Below, piece after piece: positions 19,011 to 26,915 of a DNA stretch of 37,078 bases. The stretch lies in contig PLNE01000095.1 in the NCBI GenBank assembly GCA_003141695.1, positions 1 through 37,078 of the forward strand. Reading direction: 5' to 3'. Source of the stretch: Candidatus Dormiibacterota bacterium. GTDB taxonomy: Bacteria; Chloroflexota; Dormibacteria; Aeolococcales; Aeolococcaceae. The notes beneath the pieces were generated by a model. The model was given only the letters and a program-made list of their open reading frames with translations, was not told the origin of the DNA and made no database searches. Numbering within the stretch: position 1 is the first letter of the stretch; every line of letters starts with the position of its first letter. The position numbers and the translations under genes were made by a program.

Positions 19011-20197
19011 GCGCGGGGCCCGGCGACGGCGCCGTCACCGCGTGGGTCCGGGGGGAGATCGAGGCCGGGGGCTGGGTGCGTGCCGGCGCCGCGACGGCAC
19101 AGCGGCTGCGAGAGCGGTACGGCGCGGAGGCGGTCGCCGACCTCTCCCTGGGCCAGCCGCTGGAGGCGCCCGAGGCGGTGCGCCAGGCCTTCCAGCGGGC
19201 GGCCGCGGCGGTCCGCCCACGCCGGTTCGGCTACATGCCCAACCTCGGCTACCCCGAGCTGCGCGAGCGGATCGCCGAGGACGTCGACGTCGCGGGGGTG
19301 ACCGCACAATCGGTGGCGGTCACGGTGGGGGCGGCGGGCGCGATCTCGATGGCGCTCCGGGCCTTCGTGGAGGCGGGCAGCGAGGTGGTGGTGATCGCCC
19401 CGTACTTCTCCGAGTTTCGCCTCTACAGCGAGGTCTGCGGCCACCGGTTGCGGGTGGCCAGCTCGGCCGAGGACGGCTCGCTCGACCTGGAGGCGATCGC
19501 CGCCGCGCTCACCGACGCGACCGGCGCCCTGATCCTCAACACCCCCTGCAACCCCAGCGGCCACGTCGCCACCGAGGAGGAGCTGCGCGGTCTGGCGCCT
19601 GTGCTCGGCGCACATCGCGGGCGGGGCGGGCGCCCGGTGCTGCTCATCGTCGACGAGGTCTACCGCCGGCTCATCTACCCGCCCCACCGCCGCGTCGAGC
19701 CCTTCCACCACTACGAGCACAGCGTGCTCTGCCGCTCCTTCTCCAAGGACCTCGGGGTGGCGGGCGAGCGGATCGGCTACCTGGCGCTCCACCCGTCACT
19801 CACCGGTGCGGAGAGCGAGGCGGGACTGGCCCTCTGCCAGCGCGCCCTCGGCTACGTCAACGCGCCGGCCACCCCCCAGCTGGCCCTGCTCGAGCTGCAG
19901 AGCTGGGAGGCCAACGCGACCCCCTACCGGGAGCGCCGCGACATCATCGCCAACGCCGTGGCGGCGGCGGGTCTCCAGGCCGCGGAATGCCAGGGCGGCC
20001 TCTACCTCTGGGTGCGCAGCCCCTGGGAGGACACCATGGCCTTCACCGCGGCGCTGGCGGAGCGGCGGGTGGTGGTGGTACCGGGGGTGGCGTTCGGGGT
20101 GCCCGACCACTTCCGGATCTGTTTCAGCGTGGAGCGGCCGGCCCTCCAGGTCGCGGCTCAGGCGCTGGCGGAGGCCGCCGCGTCCCGGGAGGGGTAG
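19007..20197 (+). CDS. PLP-dependent aminotransferase, class I/II
   Basis: A 396-residue fold type I aminotransferase. NTPCNPSGH holds the conserved Asn, DEVYRRLIY the Asp and Tyr that contact PLP, and SFSKDLGVAGERIGY the Schiff-base lysine, K247. FRICFS near the end carries the Arg that binds the substrate carboxylate. Its GTG start overlaps the stop of the dioxygenase-like gene (GTGA), so it probably supplies the keto acid for the same pathway, for example a tyrosine aminotransferase. The specificity cannot be read from sequence; aspartate or alanine types have the same motifs. Confidence 0.85.
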   Translation: MSAGPGDGAVTAWVRGEIEAGGWVRAGAATAQRLRERYGAEAVADLSLGQPLEAPEAVRQAFQRAAAAVRPRRFGYMPNLGYPELRERIAEDVDVAGVTAQSVAVTVGAAGAISMALRAFVEAGSEVVVIAPYFSEFRLYSEVCGHRLRVASSAEDGSLDLEAIAAALTDATGALILNTPCNPSGHVATEEELRGLAPVLGAHRGRGGRPVLLIVDEVYRRLIYPPHRRVEPFHHYEHSVLCRSFSKDLGVAGERIGYLALHPSLTGAESEAGLALCQRALGYVNAPATPQLALLELQSWEANATPYRERRDIIANAVAAAGLQAAECQGGLYLWVRSPWEDTMAFTAALAERRVVVVPGVAFGVPDHFRICFSVERPALQVAAQALAEAAASREG

Positions 20198-20209
20198 GGT
20201 CTTTAGGCC

Positions 20210-20225
20210 TTGTGCACAAAGCACA
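20210..20225 (+). promoter_or_regulatory. Palindromic operator candidate before the amino acid transporter
   Basis: TTGTGCACAA (20210-20219) is a perfect 10-base palindrome and also overlaps a second inverted repeat, TGTGC-ACAAA-GCACA (20211-20225). It lies 10 bases after a TAGGGT box (20195-20200) and 40 bases before the solute-binding protein start. It is a plausible binding site for a regulator. Confidence 0.4.
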
Positions 20226-20265
20226 TGGACACCCGGCACGTCACGGGCGCACAATTCGCGACCAA

Positions 20266-21252
20266 ATGCACGCTCTCCCTCAACCCGCCCACCTCAACCG
20301 CGCCCGGCGCGCCGCCTTCGCGGCCCTAGCCCTTCCCGTGATCGTGATGAGCGCCTGCGGGAGCACCAGCCCGATCCTGACGAGCCCGCAGCCCGCCACC
20401 CAGTCGAGCATCGCCAACGAGATCCCGGCGGCGGTCAAGAAGCTGGAGCCGTTCGTGATCGCGAGTGACGCCTCGTATGCGCCAAACGAGTACGTCAACG
20501 CCAACGGTCAGGTGGTCGGGTGGGACCTGGAGCTGGCCCAGGACGTCTGCTCGGTGCTCGGGGTGTCGTGCACCATCCAGGACGTCACCTTCGACGACAT
20601 CATCCCGGCGCTGCTGGCGAAGAACCCCAAGTACGCGATGAGCTTCTCCAGCTTCACGCCCACCGCGGATCGCGAGTCCTCGGGCATCGACTTCATCACC
20701 TACTACCAGGCCGGGGAGTCCTGGCTGGCCCGGGTGGGCGGGCCGACGATCACCGCGGCCTCCCAGATGTGCGGCAAGTCCGTGGCCGTCGAATCGGGCA
20801 CGGTCGAGGAGTCGGACGCCTACGGCTACATGGGCCAGAACCCGGGCGGGGGGGCGATCAAGGGGGACACTGACCACTGCACCGCGTCGGGTCTCAAGGA
20901 CATCAACGTGGAGAGCTTCCCCAGCCAGACCAACGCCAACGCCGCCCTCATGAGCGGGCGGGCCGACTACGGGTGGGCCGACCAGCCCGTCGCCGACTAC
21001 CAGGTCAAGCTGGAGCCCGGCAAGCTGACGATCAGCGGCCAGCCCTGCAGCATCTACCCGTACGGGGTCGCCGTCGCCAAGAGCCTCGGATTCGACAAGG
21101 CGATCGAGGACGCCCTGACCTACGTGATCAACCACGGCTACTACGGCAAGATCCTCAGCAACGCCGGTGTCTCGGACGGTGCCGTCACCGCCTCGGCCGT
21201 CGACGTCAATGACAACAACCCGGTCGGCTCGACCTGTGTGCCCTCGTACTGA
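20266..21252 (+). CDS. Amino acid ABC transporter, solute-binding lipoprotein (family 3)
   Basis: A 328-residue periplasmic-type binding protein tethered by lipid: signal peptide with Arg residues at 12-15, hydrophobic stretch, and lipobox VMSAC with C31. After a Ser/Thr-rich spacer, the family 3 fold shows FVIASDASYAPNEY, VVGWDLELAQDVCSVLG, and SGRADYGWADQPVADYQV, as in polar amino acid binding proteins. The permease and ATPase follow. No ribosome site is evident before ATG 20266, but upstream starts lack a signal peptide. The ligand is unknown; the neighbouring aminotransferase suggests an amino acid. Confidence 0.85.
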   Translation: MHALPQPAHLNRARRAAFAALALPVIVMSACGSTSPILTSPQPATQSSIANEIPAAVKKLEPFVIASDASYAPNEYVNANGQVVGWDLELAQDVCSVLGVSCTIQDVTFDDIIPALLAKNPKYAMSFSSFTPTADRESSGIDFITYYQAGESWLARVGGPTITAASQMCGKSVAVESGTVEESDAYGYMGQNPGGGAIKGDTDHCTASGLKDINVESFPSQTNANAALMSGRADYGWADQPVADYQVKLEPGKLTISGQPCSIYPYGVAVAKSLGFDKAIEDALTYVINHGYYGKILSNAGVSDGAVTASAVDVNDNNPVGSTCVPSY

Positions 21253-21331
21253 GGTCACCGTGCAACCGGCCGGCGAGTGAATCGCAAGGCGCGGGGAGAG
21301 GACCGGTGGGTCGGCCCAGGGTGAGGTTCGC

Positions 21332-22342
21332 GTGACCGAGCTCAGCGCGGACCCACCCGTCCCTCCCGGGTCCACTCGGGTACGTCCCGAGGCGATCAGG
21401 GCGGTCCCCCTGCGCCATCCCTGGCGGTGGGTCTCCGCCGTGGTGGTGCTGATCGTTCTGGGGGCGGTCGTCGACACGTTCGCGACCTCGAGTCTCCACT
21501 GGTCGGTGGTGGGCCAGTACCTCTTCGACGCCCGCATCCTCCAGGCGGCCGTGGTCACCCTCTACCTGACCGCCATCGCGATGGTTGTCGGGGTCGGCCT
21601 CGGAATCCTGCTGGCGGTGATGCGGCTCTCACCCAACCGGGTGATGGCCTGGGTGAGCTGGCTCTACATCTGGTTCTTCCGGGGCACCCCCGTGCTGGTC
21701 CAGCTGTTCTTCTGGTGGAACATCAACACCATCCTGCCCTACCTCTCGATCGGCATCCCCTTCACCCACGTCATGGTGCAGGCCTCCACCAACACCCTGA
21801 TCACCCCGCTCCTGGCGGCGATCCTCGGTCTCGGGCTCAACGAGGCCGCCTACATGGCCGAGATCGTCCGGGCCGGCATCATCTCGGTGGATCAGGGGCA
21901 GACCGAGGCGGCCCACGCGCTGGGGATGAGGCGCTCGCTGGTGATGCGCCGGATCGTTCTGCCCCAGGCGATGCGGGTGATCGTCCCTCCCACCGGCAAC
22001 GAGACCATCTCGATGCTCAAGACGACGTCGCTCGCCTACATCGTCACGCTTCACGAGCTCTTCACCGTCCAGCAGGACATCTCCAACTTCAACTACAAGA
22101 TCATCGAGCTGGTCATCGTCGCCAGCATCTGGTACCTGGCCATGTCCTCGGTGCTGACCGTGTTCCAGTACTACATCGAGCGGCACTTCGCCCGGGGGTC
22201 GGTGCGCGGGCTTCCGCCCACTCCCATGCAGCGCCTCCGCCGCATGCTCTTCCAGTTCCACGCCGCGCCGCCGTTCGGGAGCGCTGCTGAGCCAGACGGC
22301 GAGCCCTGGCTCCCGCCCGCCATGCCTCACTCGGGAATGTGA
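21332..22342 (+). CDS. Amino acid ABC transporter permease
   Basis: A 336-residue HisM/GlnP-type permease with about five membrane helices (near residues 35-55, 70-98, 108-135, 150-175 and 255-275). The cytoplasmic EAA loop reads [20 protein letters not shown] and couples to the ATPase. [16 protein letters not shown] is a family signature. The N-terminus (about 30 residues) and C-terminus (about 45 residues) are longer than in most relatives. GTG 21332 has AGGGTGAGG upstream. The preceding 79-base gap shows no other signal. Confidence 0.88.
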   Translation: MTELSADPPVPPGSTRVRPEAIRAVPLRHPWRWVSAVVVLIVLGAVVDTFATSSLHWSVVGQYLFDARILQAAVVTLYLTAIAMVVGVGLGILLAVMRLSPNRVMAWVSWLYIWFFRGTPVLVQLFFWWNINTILPYLSIGIPFTHVMVQASTNTLITPLLAAILGLGLNEAAYMAEIVRAGIISVDQGQTEAAHALGMRRSLVMRRIVLPQAMRVIVPPTGNETISMLKTTSLAYIVTLHELFTVQQDISNFNYKIIELVIVASIWYLAMSSVLTVFQYYIERHFARGSVRGLPPTPMQRLRRMLFQFHAAPPFGSAAEPDGEPWLPPAMPHSGM

Positions 22343-22346
22343 GCTG

Positions 22347-23111
22347 ATGGCCACCCCCATGGTCCGCGCCGAGGCCGTGCACAAGAACTTCGGCCGCAAC
22401 GAGGTGCTCCGGGGCATCGACATCGAGGTCGCGCCCCGCGAGGTGATGTGCATCATCGGGCCCTCAGGCTCGGGCAAGAGCACCTTTCTCCGCTGCATCA
22501 ACCACCTGGAGAAGATCGACGCCGGGAGGCTCTGGGTGGACGGCGAGCTGGTCGGCTACCAGGAACGCGGCGGCCGGCTCCACGAGCTGCCCGACCGTGA
22601 GGTCTGCCGCAAGCGCTCCGAGATCGGGATGGTGTTCCAGAGCTTCAACCTCTTCCCCCACATGACGGCGCTGGAGAACGTCATCGAGGCCCCCGTCAGG
22701 GTCAAGAGGGAGTCCGCGGCGGTGGCGACGGAGCGGGGCCGGGCACTGCTCGACCGGGTCGGCCTGGGGGACAGGCTCGACGCCCATCCCCGCCAGCTCT
22801 CCGGCGGGCAGCAGCAGCGGGTGGCGATCGCGCGGGCGCTGGCCATGCAGCCCAAGCTGATGCTCTTCGACGAGCCGACGTCCGCCCTGGATCCGGAGCT
22901 GGTCGGCGACGTGCTCAACGTCATGCGCGATCTCGCCCACGAGGGGATGACCATGATCGTGGTCACCCACGAGATGGGTTTCGCCCGCGAGGTCGGCGAC
23001 TCCCTGGTCTTCATGGACAGCGGGATGATCGTGGAGGCGGGCAACCCACGCGACGTGATCGGCAACCCGCAGCAGGAGCGGACCAAGGAGTTTCTCTCCA
23101 AGGTGCTCTGA
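22347..23111 (+). CDS. Amino acid ABC transporter ATP-binding protein
   Basis: A 254-residue GlnQ/HisP-type ATPase. Walker A GPSGSGKS (39-46), Q-loop [12 protein letters not shown], signature LSGGQQQR, Walker [14 protein letters not shown] and the switch His in VVTHEMGFA are all intact. Four bases separate it from the permease stop. [11 protein letters not shown] is typical of the polar amino acid uptake family. A hairpin lies directly after the stop. Together with the two upstream genes it makes a complete importer. Confidence 0.92.
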   Translation: MATPMVRAEAVHKNFGRNEVLRGIDIEVAPREVMCIIGPSGSGKSTFLRCINHLEKIDAGRLWVDGELVGYQERGGRLHELPDREVCRKRSEIGMVFQSFNLFPHMTALENVIEAPVRVKRESAAVATERGRALLDRVGLGDRLDAHPRQLSGGQQQRVAIARALAMQPKLMLFDEPTSALDPELVGDVLNVMRDLAHEGMTMIVVTHEMGFAREVGDSLVFMDSGMIVEAGNPRDVIGNPQQERTKEFLSKVL

Positions 23112-23129
23112 GCCCCGCCGGGCCGGGGC
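23112..23129 (+). terminator. Hairpin after the ABC transporter operon
   Basis: GCCCCG and CGGGGC pair around a 6-base loop directly after the ATPase stop. There is no T-run. It also separates the operon from the oppositely oriented tRNA. Confidence 0.5.
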
Positions 23130-23176
23130 AAGCCCGGTGTCCGAGGCGGCCGGGCCCTGCTGGGGCGGCGTCAGAT

Positions 23177-23269
23177 TGGCGGGAAGGGAGGGATTCGAAC
23201 CCTCGGAGGAGCTTAACACCCCTCACCCGCTTAGCAGGCGGGCGCTTTCGGCCGCTCAGCCACCTCCCC
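23177..23269 (-). tRNA. tRNA-Ser (GCT)
   Basis: On the minus strand a 93-base class II tRNA begins GGGGAGG, which pairs with CCTTCCC at the 3' end, and has discriminator G and an encoded CCA. The anticodon stem CCCGC/GCGGG encloses loop CTGCTAA with anticodon GCT at 23233-23235, reading AGC/AGU serine codons. GGTTCGAAT is the T-arm and a long variable arm is present, as expected for serine. Confidence 0.96.
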
Positions 23270-23279
23270 GCGTGCCGCC

Positions 23280-23307
23280 AGTATAAGGTCCGCCACGGCG
23301 ACGTCAG
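23280..23307 (-). promoter_or_regulatory. Promoter of tRNA-Ser(GCT)
   Basis: On the minus strand CTGACG (23302-23307) and TATACT (23280-23285) are 16 bases apart, and the -10 box ends ten bases before the mature tRNA. This is the best sigma-70-like promoter in the window. Confidence 0.65.
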
Positions 23308-23316
23308 CGGGAGATC

Positions 23317-23916
23317 ATGCAGAATCCACAATCTCGCGACCGCCTCATCCGCACCACAGGAGACCGCCCCCCGCCTCGCTCGCCGGGACCGGCATCTCGC
23401 AACCCTCACCGCCCACCTGTGAACGCCACCTCCCCCGACCCGGCAGCGGACTTCCAGCGGCGTCTGGCTGCGGTCGAAGTCCGGCTGCGCGACCTCTCCC
23501 GGCGACGGCTGGACGGTCGCACCAACCCCGACCCCGCCACTGGGGTGCGATGGGACGCCGGGCAGATCTGGGCCCACCTGGAGGACTTCATCCCCTATTG
23601 GATCTCCCAGGCGGAGCGGGTGCTGGCCGCCGACTCGCCCGACCCGGTTCTCTTTGGCCGCGCCCGGGCGAGCGCCGACCACATCGCGGCGATCGAACGT
23701 GACCGGCACCAGGGGCCCAATGCCCTCTGGCATGACGTGAAGGAGGATCTCAACGACCTCCGCGCCTTTCTCGGCGACATCTCCGATCGCGCCTGGCACA
23801 CCAAGGGCGTCCACCCCACCCAGGGCGTGATGACCGTCTCCCAGCTGATCGAGGAGCTGCTCATCGGCCACATCGAGCACCACGCGACCCAGCTGGAGGG
23901 CCTGCGGGCGGGCTGA
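23317..23916 (+). CDS. DinB-like four-helix protein
   Basis: A 199-residue protein whose body (about residues 45-195) fits the DinB/DUF664-like metal-binding four-helix fold. It has an early WDAGQIWAHLEDFIPYWI segment and a late LIEELLIGHIEHHATQLEGL helix, each with His residues placed to bind a metal. The family includes thiol-dependent S-transferases, but the substrate is unknown here. The first 34 residues are Pro/Arg-rich and look non-conserved; GTG 23419 would give a 165-residue protein that begins nearer the fold. It is isolated between two tRNA-Ser genes. Confidence 0.65.
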   Translation: MQNPQSRDRLIRTTGDRPPPRSPGPASRNPHRPPVNATSPDPAADFQRRLAAVEVRLRDLSRRRLDGRTNPDPATGVRWDAGQIWAHLEDFIPYWISQAERVLAADSPDPVLFGRARASADHIAAIERDRHQGPNALWHDVKEDLNDLRAFLGDISDRAWHTKGVHPTQGVMTVSQLIEELLIGHIEHHATQLEGLRAG

Positions 23917-23976
23917 GCCGCCCCTGCGAGCGCGCGGCTGCCCGGCCGGCGGCGTGGGACACTATTCCCGGCGCAC

Positions 23977-24066
23977 GGAGGGATGCCGGAGTGGTTGATC
24001 GGAGCGGTCTTGAAAACCGCAAGGGCCGCCAAGCCCTCGGGGGTTCGAATCCCTCTCCCTCCGCCA
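23977..24066 (+). tRNA. tRNA-Ser (TGA), insertion target of the mobile element
   Basis: A 90-base class II tRNA: acceptor GGAGGGA pairs perfectly with TCCCTCC, followed by G and an encoded CCA. Anticodon stem GCGGT/ACCGC holds loop CTTGAAA with anticodon TGA at 24011-24013 (reads UCA-type serine codons). The long variable arm and GGTTCGAAT T-loop are intact. An integrase gene lies 133 bases downstream in the same orientation, the usual layout when an element has integrated into the 3' end of a tRNA gene. Confidence 0.96.
24030..24066 (+). other. Candidate attL core (3' part of tRNA-Ser)
   Basis: Inferred from position: tyrosine integrases that target tRNA genes usually recombine in the anticodon-to-3' end part and leave an identical copy at the far end. 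No second copy of the T-arm/acceptor sequence of this tRNA is found to base 37078, so the core length cannot be fixed. Confidence 0.4.
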
Positions 24067-24172
24067 AAGCATATTCAGAGATAAGGGATTTCGGGCAGTT
24101 ACAGGGCGCCGATCGATCGCTCCAAGAGTCCCACTTCTATCTCGGCACCCCTATCCTACCCCTACTAGCTGC

Positions 24173-24178
24173 TAGACT
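24173..24178 (+). promoter_or_regulatory. -10 box for the integrase gene
   Basis: TAGACT lies 20 bases before GTG 24199, inside CTAGCTGCTAG. The 132 bases between tRNA and integrase hold no other feature I can support. Confidence 0.35.
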
Positions 24179-24198
24179 CACCCCAGCTTCGGCGGGTT

Positions 24199-25353
24199 GT
24201 GGGGTACGGAGTGGCCAGGAAGCGGGCATCCGGGGAGGGCGCGATCCGGCAGCGACGTGACGGAGTCTGGGAGGCCAGGGTCACCGTCGGCTGGGTCGAA
24301 GGGAAACAGGTCCGCCGCTCCGTCTACGGCAGGAGCCAGCGGGAGGTGCTGGAGAAGATGCGCCCGCTCCTCGCGCAGGCTCACGGCGAAGAGGCGCCGC
24401 AGTCCGGCAACCGGACCGTCGCCGCCTTCCTGGAGGAATGGATGGCGGGGCTAGACCTCCGCCTACGGCCGTCGACCGCCAAACGGTACCGGGACATCCT
24501 CCGCCTCCACGCGATCCCGGTCATCGGCAGGGTCAAGCTGGCCCGACTCACCCCGCAGCAAGTCGAGGCGCTGCTCGCGGAACGGCGGGCGGCTGGCCTG
24601 GCACCAAGAACGGTCTGGCATCTCCGAGCCGTGCTGCGGAGTGCCCTGACCGACGCACTCCGAGCCGGTGAGGTCACCCGCAACGCCGCGAGCCTCGCTC
24701 ATCCGCCAAAGGTTGAGGCCTACCACGTCGAGCCGATGACGCCCGCCCGAGCTCAGTCCATCCTCCAGGCCCTTGCGGGCACCGACCTGGAGGCGCCGGT
24801 AAGTCTCGCCCTCTGGACTGGCCTGCGCCAGGGCGAACTCCTGGGCCTGCGATGGGCGGACATCGACCTGGCTACCCGGCGCCTCAGGGTTGAGGTCACC
24901 CTCCAATACCGCAAGCGCGAATTCTCGGTGGAGCCTACCAAGACCCCGAAGTCCCGGCGCACCATCGGGCTACCGGCGCCGGCGGCCGAGATGCTAACCC
25001 GCCACCGGCAAAAGCAGCTGGAGCAGCGGCTGCTGGTAGGTCCGGAGTGGGACAGCCGGTTCGACGGGCTCGTCTTCACCAACCCTTTCGGGCGTCCCCT
25101 CGACGGGCGGTACCTGACGGTCAGATTCCAGAACCTCGTCTCCAGGGCCGGCCTTGGAGCCATCCGCTTCCACGACCTGAGACACGCGGCTGCAACTCTC
25201 ATGCTGGCCAGCGGCACCGACCTCAAGGTGGTCAGTGAGGTGCTGGGCCACTCCGCCATCGCCACGACCGCCAACGTCTACGCCGGCGTCCTCGACGAGC
25301 TAAAAACCGAAGCAGCGGATCGACTCGCCCGGCTCCTTCGTCCAATCCACTGA
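24199..25353 (+). CDS. int: Tyrosine site-specific integrase
   Basis: A 384-residue phage/ICE-type integrase. An AP2-like arm-binding start (GEGAIRQRRDGVWEARV, about 12-28) is followed by a SAM-like core-binding domain (about 72-165, RPSTAKRYRDIL) and the catalytic domain. Active-site residues are all visible: R210 in TGLRQGE, H325 and R328 in HDLRH, H351 in LGHS, and the nucleophile Y361 in ANVYAG. It would integrate and, with the excisionase, excise the element at the adjacent tRNA-Ser. The start is GTG 24199 or GTG 24211 (GGGG six bases upstream of the latter). Confidence 0.93.
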   Translation: MGYGVARKRASGEGAIRQRRDGVWEARVTVGWVEGKQVRRSVYGRSQREVLEKMRPLLAQAHGEEAPQSGNRTVAAFLEEWMAGLDLRLRPSTAKRYRDILRLHAIPVIGRVKLARLTPQQVEALLAERRAAGLAPRTVWHLRAVLRSALTDALRAGEVTRNAASLAHPPKVEAYHVEPMTPARAQSILQALAGTDLEAPVSLALWTGLRQGELLGLRWADIDLATRRLRVEVTLQYRKREFSVEPTKTPKSRRTIGLPAPAAEMLTRHRQKQLEQRLLVGPEWDSRFDGLVFTNPFGRPLDGRYLTVRFQNLVSRAGLGAIRFHDLRHAAATLMLASGTDLKVVSEVLGHSAIATTANVYAGVLDELKTEAADRLARLLRPIH

Positions 25354-25379
25354 TAGCCACTTGGGGATTGACGGGATTG

Positions 25380-25500
25380 GCACCAGTAGGTGCAGCTTCG
25401 TGTTATGGCTGTCGCCCGACGGTGCGCCCTGCTGTACTGCAGTCGGCCAGCTTGATAGTCAAGCCGCACACTCGGGCATCCACAGCCCCCCGTGGCGGGG
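25380..25500. repeat. Cluster of short inverted repeats after int
   Basis: Four perfect small inverted repeats occur in 121 non-coding bases: GCACC-AGTA-GGTGC (25380-25393), ACTGCAGT (25436-25443), CTTGA-TAG-TCAAG (25451-25463) and CCCCG-TGG-CGGGG (25488-25500). Just before them GGGATTG is repeated directly (25364 and 25373), with an inverted CCAATCC at 25342. The first hairpin may be the int terminator. The whole could hold recombination arm sites or an origin-type structure. Confidence 0.45.
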
Positions 25501-25504
25501 ATCG

Positions 25505-25534
25505 TTGCAGACCCGCCATCCTCCCGAGTAGACT
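25505..25534 (+). promoter_or_regulatory. Promoter for the membrane-protein cargo gene
   Basis: TTGCAG (25505-25510) and TAGACT (25529-25534) are 18 bases apart, pointing to the gene at 25598 with a leader of about 57 bases. Confidence 0.5.
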
Positions 25535-25597
25535 TGCCACTCGAACATTCGTGCGGCCTGGGCAAGCAAATGGCTGAACTAGGACTTGGAGCGCATC

Positions 25598-26503
25598 GTG
25601 TGGCGGCGCATTAGCGAAATCGCGATCATCGTGGGGGCATGCGCGACCATCGCCTTGCTGGCCTTACAACTGTCGGGCGACTCCCCGGGGGCCCGCCTTG
25701 GCGTCGTCGTCGCTTTGGCAGTTCTCGCGGGGGCGATCGTCGTCGCCGGCATTGTCATCAGTGTCCGTCCACAGCGCTTCTGGCAGCCGACACGGCGCCA
25801 AATGCGTAAAGTCATTAACGTTATAGTGCACACGCCAACCGGTCGGAGCATAGTCGGTTTGGCCGCGCTCCTAGTCGCAATGTGGATGATGGCAGAATTT
25901 GCGATATCGGCCGAACAGGGGGACAATGTCGCAGCTTTCGAACGCTGCGGCGTAGCGCTTCTCGCGGCGCTAACCAACTACCTCCTGCTGACGGCTTCAC
26001 CTGATACGTCGGAGTCCACGGCGTCGCTACGCCGCCTTCGTGCCCATCACGTCTTCATTAAAGAAGATGAATCCGGTCCCGTAATCGACCTCGAGCACCA
26101 CCATCACGTTCGATTTCGAATCGAACCCCGAGTGGGGGCATACTGGCGATTTGGTTTCAAATTCTCTCAGCTTCAAGGCGACTCGGCTAATGGTCGGTTT
26201 GGGACGGGCTTTCCTCTTTGGCACGTGGGGAAGGACGCTGAGCGTGACGTCCTATTCATGGCCTACTTTGATGAGCACGGGCAGCAGGCGACACCTCCGA
26301 CACCCGTGATTTCGCCGTATCAGAAGCAGGAGGTTGCAGTGAGCGTCGATGTTACGGAGCAGCTACGCGTGACTGTCGGCGTCGCAGGCTCACCGGGCTT
26401 TAGCGAGTCATACGACCTCCAAACGCATCGCTACCTGCGGCCGTCGGCGTGGGCAGACGGCCAGAACGACTTTCAGATCGTCGTGTCACTGGGTCCCCAC
26501 TGA
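25598..26503 (+). CDS. Unknown membrane protein with soluble beta-rich C-terminal half
   Basis: I do not recognise the family. The 301-residue protein has four likely membrane helices in its first 140 residues (about 5-24, 34-56, 83-103, 113-133). A soluble half follows that contains a His run (EHHHHVRFRIEP), GAYWRFGFKFSQL, FPLWHVGKDA and a late ISPYQKQEVAVSVDVTEQL strand pattern, suggesting a beta-sandwich. GTG 25598 is chosen because GGAG lies six bases upstream; TTG 25586 is an alternative. It sits alone between int and the convergent xis gene, a usual cargo position. Base composition is lower in GC than its neighbours. A role in defence or exclusion is possible but not shown. Confidence 0.65.
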   Translation: MWRRISEIAIIVGACATIALLALQLSGDSPGARLGVVVALAVLAGAIVVAGIVISVRPQRFWQPTRRQMRKVINVIVHTPTGRSIVGLAALLVAMWMMAEFAISAEQGDNVAAFERCGVALLAALTNYLLLTASPDTSESTASLRRLRAHHVFIKEDESGPVIDLEHHHHVRFRIEPRVGAYWRFGFKFSQLQGDSANGRFGTGFPLWHVGKDAERDVLFMAYFDEHGQQATPPTPVISPYQKQEVAVSVDVTEQLRVTVGVAGSPGFSESYDLQTHRYLRPSAWADGQNDFQIVVSLGPH

Positions 26504-26611
26504 GCCACCCTCCGAACTCTGCGCACCGCAGGACGAGCCTGCTGTAGGTACCGTTGCGCCAACAGCGCACGTGCTGCCCCGATTCTTCAACGCCGTCGAC
26601 CCCAACCGGTC

Positions 26612-26625
26612 CCGGCGAGTGCCGG
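26612..26625. terminator. Weak hairpin between convergent genes
   Basis: CCGGC and GCCGG pair around GAGT in the 161-base gap between the membrane-protein gene and the convergent HTH gene. No T-run. Nothing else is seen in the gap. Confidence 0.3.
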
Positions 26626-26664
26626 TCCCCACGACGCCGCAGGAGGGGAGGCCGTGAGCCGCGG

Positions 26665-26895
26665 CTATCGCATCCGCCAGCTCAGCTGTTGATCGACATA
26701 AGCATCCAGGTCCGCGCGCCGCACTCGGAGCGCACTCCCAATCCTTATCACTGGGAGGGCCCCCGACCAAATGAGCTGGTAGATGAGCGTGCGGCCGATG
26801 TTCAGCTCCGCCCGCACCTCCTCGACGGTGAGCAAGCGGGGAGACGTTGCGTTCCATGCACCCCCTGCCGATTCGGGCGGGATGACTGTGTTCAA
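26665..26895 (-). CDS. xis: Excisionase-like HTH_17 DNA-binding protein
   Basis: A short MerR-like winged helix of the HTH_17/excisionase family: LLTVEEVRAELNIGRTLIYQ, then ALPVIRIGSALRVRRADLDAYV, a near-canonical pattern. Such proteins bend DNA at attachment sites so the integrase can excise. From TTG 26895, which has GAGGAAG six bases upstream, it is 76 residues; the longer open frame upstream is the rep gene read out of frame. It lies 20 bases after the rep stop and is the last gene of the ssb-to-xis operon. It could also be a regulator. Confidence 0.7.
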   Translation of the reverse strand: MNTVIPPESAGGAWNATSPRLLTVEEVRAELNIGRTLIYQLIWSGALPVIRIGSALRVRRADLDAYVDQQLSWRMR

Positions 26896-26915
26896 CTCGG
26901 CTTCCTGAGGTCGCC

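Noticed and set aside
23177..23269. tRNA-Ser(GCT) as the integration site
   Set aside because: The integrase lies beyond the other tRNA gene and faces the same way as it; a DinB-like host gene separates it from the GCT gene.
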